A stretch of DNA of 64,000 nucleotides, taken from contig NZ_CP016761.1 in assembly GCF_001642935.1 (NCBI RefSeq), forward strand, positions 2,356,001 to 2,420,000, given 5' to 3'. The stretch comes from Fictibacillus arsenicus. Its GTDB lineage: Bacteria; Bacillota; Bacilli; Bacillales; Fictibacillaceae. The translations under genes and the position numbers were made by a program. Numbering within the stretch: the stretch's first letter is position 1; each line of letters starts with the position of its first letter. Shown in pieces: positions 62,374 to 64,000 of this stretch. The notes under the pieces were generated by a model. It saw nothing but the letters and a program-made list of their open reading frames with translations, did no database searches and had not been told where the DNA came from.

Positions 62374-63170
62374 TATCCAGCTTTATGTTCGATGCGAAGT
62401 TTATCAGCGACCATCGCAATGAATTCACTGTTGGTTGGTTTTGCTTTGGACATAGAAACTGTGTAGCCGAATAGAGAAGAGATGCTGTCGATATTTCCAC
62501 GGCTCCAAGCAACTTCGATCGCATGGCGGATCGCGCGTTCAACACGGCTTGAAGTGGTATTAAACTTTTTAGCGATATCAGGATACAATACTTTTGTAAT
62601 TGATCCTAATAGTTCAATATCGTTATATACCATAGAAATCGCTTCTCGTAAGTACATATAGCCTTTTATATGAGCAGGGACTCCAATTTCGTGGATGATG
62701 CTCGTAATACTTGCGTCTAGATTACGCGGTTTATTTATAGATTGGAAACTGCTTCGATTATTTCCGGATGCACGCTGAACTGTTGTTTTTTCTGATCCGC
62801 AAATTTGGCGGATCTGACTAGCTAAATTATCCATATCAAATGGCTTTAAGATAAAATAAGAAGCTCCAAGATCAACAGCTTTTTTCGTTACATCTTCTTG
62901 TCCAAAAGCAGTTAGCATAATTACATTAGGCTGAGGCAGATCATCACTTGATCTGATTTTTTCTAAAACAGCTAATCCGTCTAAATGCGGCATGATAATA
63001 TCGAGTACGAGTACATCAGGATTTTTATTTTCTAAAACGGAAAGACATTCTTGACCGTTATAAGCTACCCCAATTACTTCCATGTCTTCTTGACTTGAAA
63101 GATATTCCCTCAAAAGACTAATTAGTTCACGATTATCATCAGCTAGACACACTTTAACTTTTTGCACCAT
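62373..63170 (-). CDS. spo0A: Sporulation master regulator Spo0A
   Basis: A 265-residue response regulator. The receiver has the acidic pair in CLADDNREL, the phosphorylated Asp in [13 protein letters not shown] near residue 56 and the conserved Lys in YFILKPFD. After a linker (residues 128-148, SGNNRSSF), the Spo0A-specific DNA-binding domain has [17 protein letters not shown] as recognition region and ends HKAG. ATG 63170 follows GGGGAGGAATTA. It sits downstream of spoIVB as in other endospore formers. Confidence 0.98.
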   Translation of the reverse strand: MVQKVKVCLADDNRELISLLREYLSSQEDMEVIGVAYNGQECLSVLENKNPDVLVLDIIMPHLDGLAVLEKIRSSDDLPQPNVIMLTAFGQEDVTKKAVDLGASYFILKPFDMDNLASQIRQICGSEKTTVQRASGNNRSSFQSINKPRNLDASITSIIHEIGVPAHIKGYMYLREAISMVYNDIELLGSITKVLYPDIAKKFNTTSSRVERAIRHAIEVAWSRGNIDSISSLFGYTVSMSKAKPTNSEFIAMVADKLRIEHKAG

Positions 63171-63317
63171 TAATTCCTCCCCATCCAACAATTTCTTGTT
63201 TTTCCCATTGTAAGATTTTCAACAATAAATCTTAAATCCCTTTATTTTGTTTTAAATTTTTTAAAATTATTTTATTTTTGTTGTAGAAAAAGCTGTTTTC
63301 TTCAATTTACTTCGAAT

Positions 63318-63324
63318 TTCGACA
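63318..63324 (-). promoter_or_regulatory. 0A box 1 upstream of spo0A
   Basis: TGTCGAA on the minus strand, the exact core Spo0A-binding heptamer, 148 nt upstream of the spo0A start. Confidence 0.7.
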
Positions 63325-63350
63325 GTTATTAGTATGTAAACATATATATT

Positions 63351-63357
63351 TGTCGAA
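63351..63357 (+). promoter_or_regulatory. 0A box 2 upstream of spo0A
   Basis: TGTCGAA on the plus strand, 27 bp from box 1 and facing it. Two opposed 0A boxes in the spo0A promoter region fit known autoregulation. Confidence 0.65.
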
Positions 63358-63434
63358 TTTTCTTTACTACCATTATACAAAATTTTCTTAAAGATGTCTA
63401 AACAATAAAGAAAACCTTTTCATTAGATATTATT

Positions 63435-63828
63435 AACAGGCTTTAAAAGCTTCTTTTCTGAAGGTTGTTGGCTACTAAGAGATTCTCAAGAGTTCTTCTT
63501 TGAATAGTTAATTGGAGCAGAAGGGCATGACTCCTGCAGGACGAGCGGGACAGGTGAGACCACTCAATGTTCGCAGTACGGAAGGGCTTAAAAGCGAGCC
63601 ACTGCAGAGAAATTTAACCACTTTCAAAAGATTGTTGTTTTTGTTAATTATCTTCGTAGAAAAAGTTGATTGGAGTGCAAGGTGCGAGACTCCTGTGGGA
63701 CGAGTGTGACAGGTGAGACTCCTGAAGGCGCAAAGCGCCAGGAGGCTCACCGCACGCCCCACGGAAAGCGAGCGACCTGGAACGGAAATCAACTACTTTC
63801 AAAAATCAACCACTTCTAATAGCAACAA
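63435..63828 (+). repeat. MITE-like repeat element, copy 7 (two cores in tandem)
   Basis: Begins AACAGGCTTTAAAAGC and ends near TAATAGCAACAAATAA. The first core is decayed (AGTTAATTGGAGCAGAAGGG, then GGACAGGTGAGACCAC) and runs into a second intact core (AGTTGATTGGAGTGCAAGG, GGACAGGTGAGACTCCTG, AGGAGGCTCACCGCACGCCC, CGGAAATCAACTACTTTC). With the 0A-box region this accounts for the gap 63171-63849; no gene is visible. Confidence 0.87.
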
Positions 63829-63872
63829 ATAAAAAAACAGGCAACTGTGTCAGCTCGCCTGTCTTCTTTCTT
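63829..63872 (-). terminator. Terminator after spoIVB
   Basis: On the minus strand ACAGGCGAGCTGACAC...TTGCCTGT forms an ACAGGC/GCCTGT stem followed by TTTTTTTATT. It overlaps the spoIVB stop. Confidence 0.7.
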
Positions 63873-64000
63873 CGTATATATTTATACCAGCTTCATCCAG
63901 CATCCACTCAATATGAACACCATATCCTGAAGTCGGGTCATTTACAAACACATGTGTTACTGCACCAATAATTCTTCCGTTTTGAATGATTGGACTTCCG
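63850..64000 (-). CDS. spoIVB: SpoIVB peptidase, C-terminal 49 residues (5' end outside window)
   Basis: SpoIVB is the serine peptidase (family S55) that the forespore secretes into the intermembrane space to start pro-sigma-K processing. The visible end reads [18 protein letters not shown] then [19 protein letters not shown] and stops at IYEERRQAS. The GSP at the very edge belongs to the SGSP active-site Ser motif. Location directly upstream of spo0A is conserved. The rest, including the PDZ domain, is outside the window. Confidence 0.93.
   Translation of the reverse strand, partial: GSPIIQNGRIIGAVTHVFVNDPTSGYGVHIEWMLDEAGINIYEERRQAS

Noticed and set aside
63508-63792. Open frame of about 94 codons inside repeat copy 7
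   Set aside because: Frames of this type recur in every element copy and shift with indels between copies; they reflect the GC-rich core, not a conserved protein.
1-64000. CRISPR array, prophage, IS element or RNA gene clusters
   Set aside because: The tandem arrays have 20-21 bp periods with no direct-repeat/spacer pattern and no cas genes; no transposase, integrase other than XerD, tRNA or rRNA sequence was recognised by eye.

Overview
The window is a low-GC Firmicutes chromosome segment from an endospore-forming Bacillaceae species. The evidence is the set of spo genes (spoVAA-AD, spoIIAA-AB-sigF, spoIIM, spoIVB, spo0A, mciZ), strong GGAGG ribosome sites, frequent GTG/TTG starts, a T-box leader, LexA and 0A boxes, and a gene order resembling the B. 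subtilis spoVA-to-spo0A region (yqk, yqj, yqi genes). The genus cannot be fixed from sequence alone. No rRNA, tRNA, CRISPR, prophage or transposase gene was seen.

Layout. 1-5.2 kb: forespore block on the minus strand (spoVAD-C-B-A, sigF-spoIIAB-spoIIAA, dacF). 5.7-10.4 kb: nucleoside salvage (pdp, pupG, deoB) with xerD and a yqzK-like gene. 10.5-14.8 kb: fur, spoIIM, an endonuclease Q gene split by a frameshift, nudF, the tiny mciZ, and an aldo/keto reductase. 14.9-21.1 kb: ketone-body/leucine catabolism (two thiolases, ScoAB CoA-transferase, an AtoE carrier, divergent HMG-CoA lyase), with a CodY-like box and a cre-like site between the divergent units. 21.3-29.6 kb: a HesB-like protein, a PadR regulator with its probable target RND pump, two degenerate HPr-like proteins flanking a TVP38-type membrane protein, a two-headed cell-wall hydrolase, and a ZIP transporter. 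29.6-40.7 kb: SOS-controlled Y-family polymerase with YolD, a second Y-family polymerase (dinB), SDR/MBL pair, T-box-proI, glycerophosphodiesterase, NamA and PAP2. 40.8-50.9 kb: peptidase, methylmalonyl-CoA module (carboxyltransferase, B12-domain/epimerase fusion, mutase), Prli42, L,D-transpeptidase, YqjA-like protein, and an ArtPQR-type amino-acid ABC transporter. 51-62.2 kb: bacilliredoxin and the complete ptb-bcd-buk-lpdV-bkdAA-bkdAB-bkdB operon with its sigma-54 promoter and activator BkdR. 62.4-64 kb: spo0A and the 3' end of spoIVB.

Metabolic logic. The bkd operon makes branched-chain acyl-CoAs. HMG-CoA lyase, ScoAB and the thiolases fit leucine-derived acetoacetate; the carboxyltransferase, epimerase and mutase fit propionyl-CoA from valine and isoleucine. 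The window is therefore dense in branched-chain amino-acid and short-chain acyl-CoA catabolism beside the sporulation regulators.

Beyond genes, two kinds of repeat stand out. One is a modular, MITE-like element present at seven places (5.5, 21.1, 25.5, 37.5, 39.8, 48.0 and 63.5 kb), with imperfect terminal inverted repeats, a palindromic core and swappable inner modules. The other is a family of intergenic tandem arrays with a 20-21 bp period (5.35, 31.7 and 37.8 kb), two of which share almost the same unit in opposite orientations. These arrays, the pair of phospho-site-less HPr paralogues, the broken endonuclease Q and the B12/epimerase fusion are the main points to follow up.
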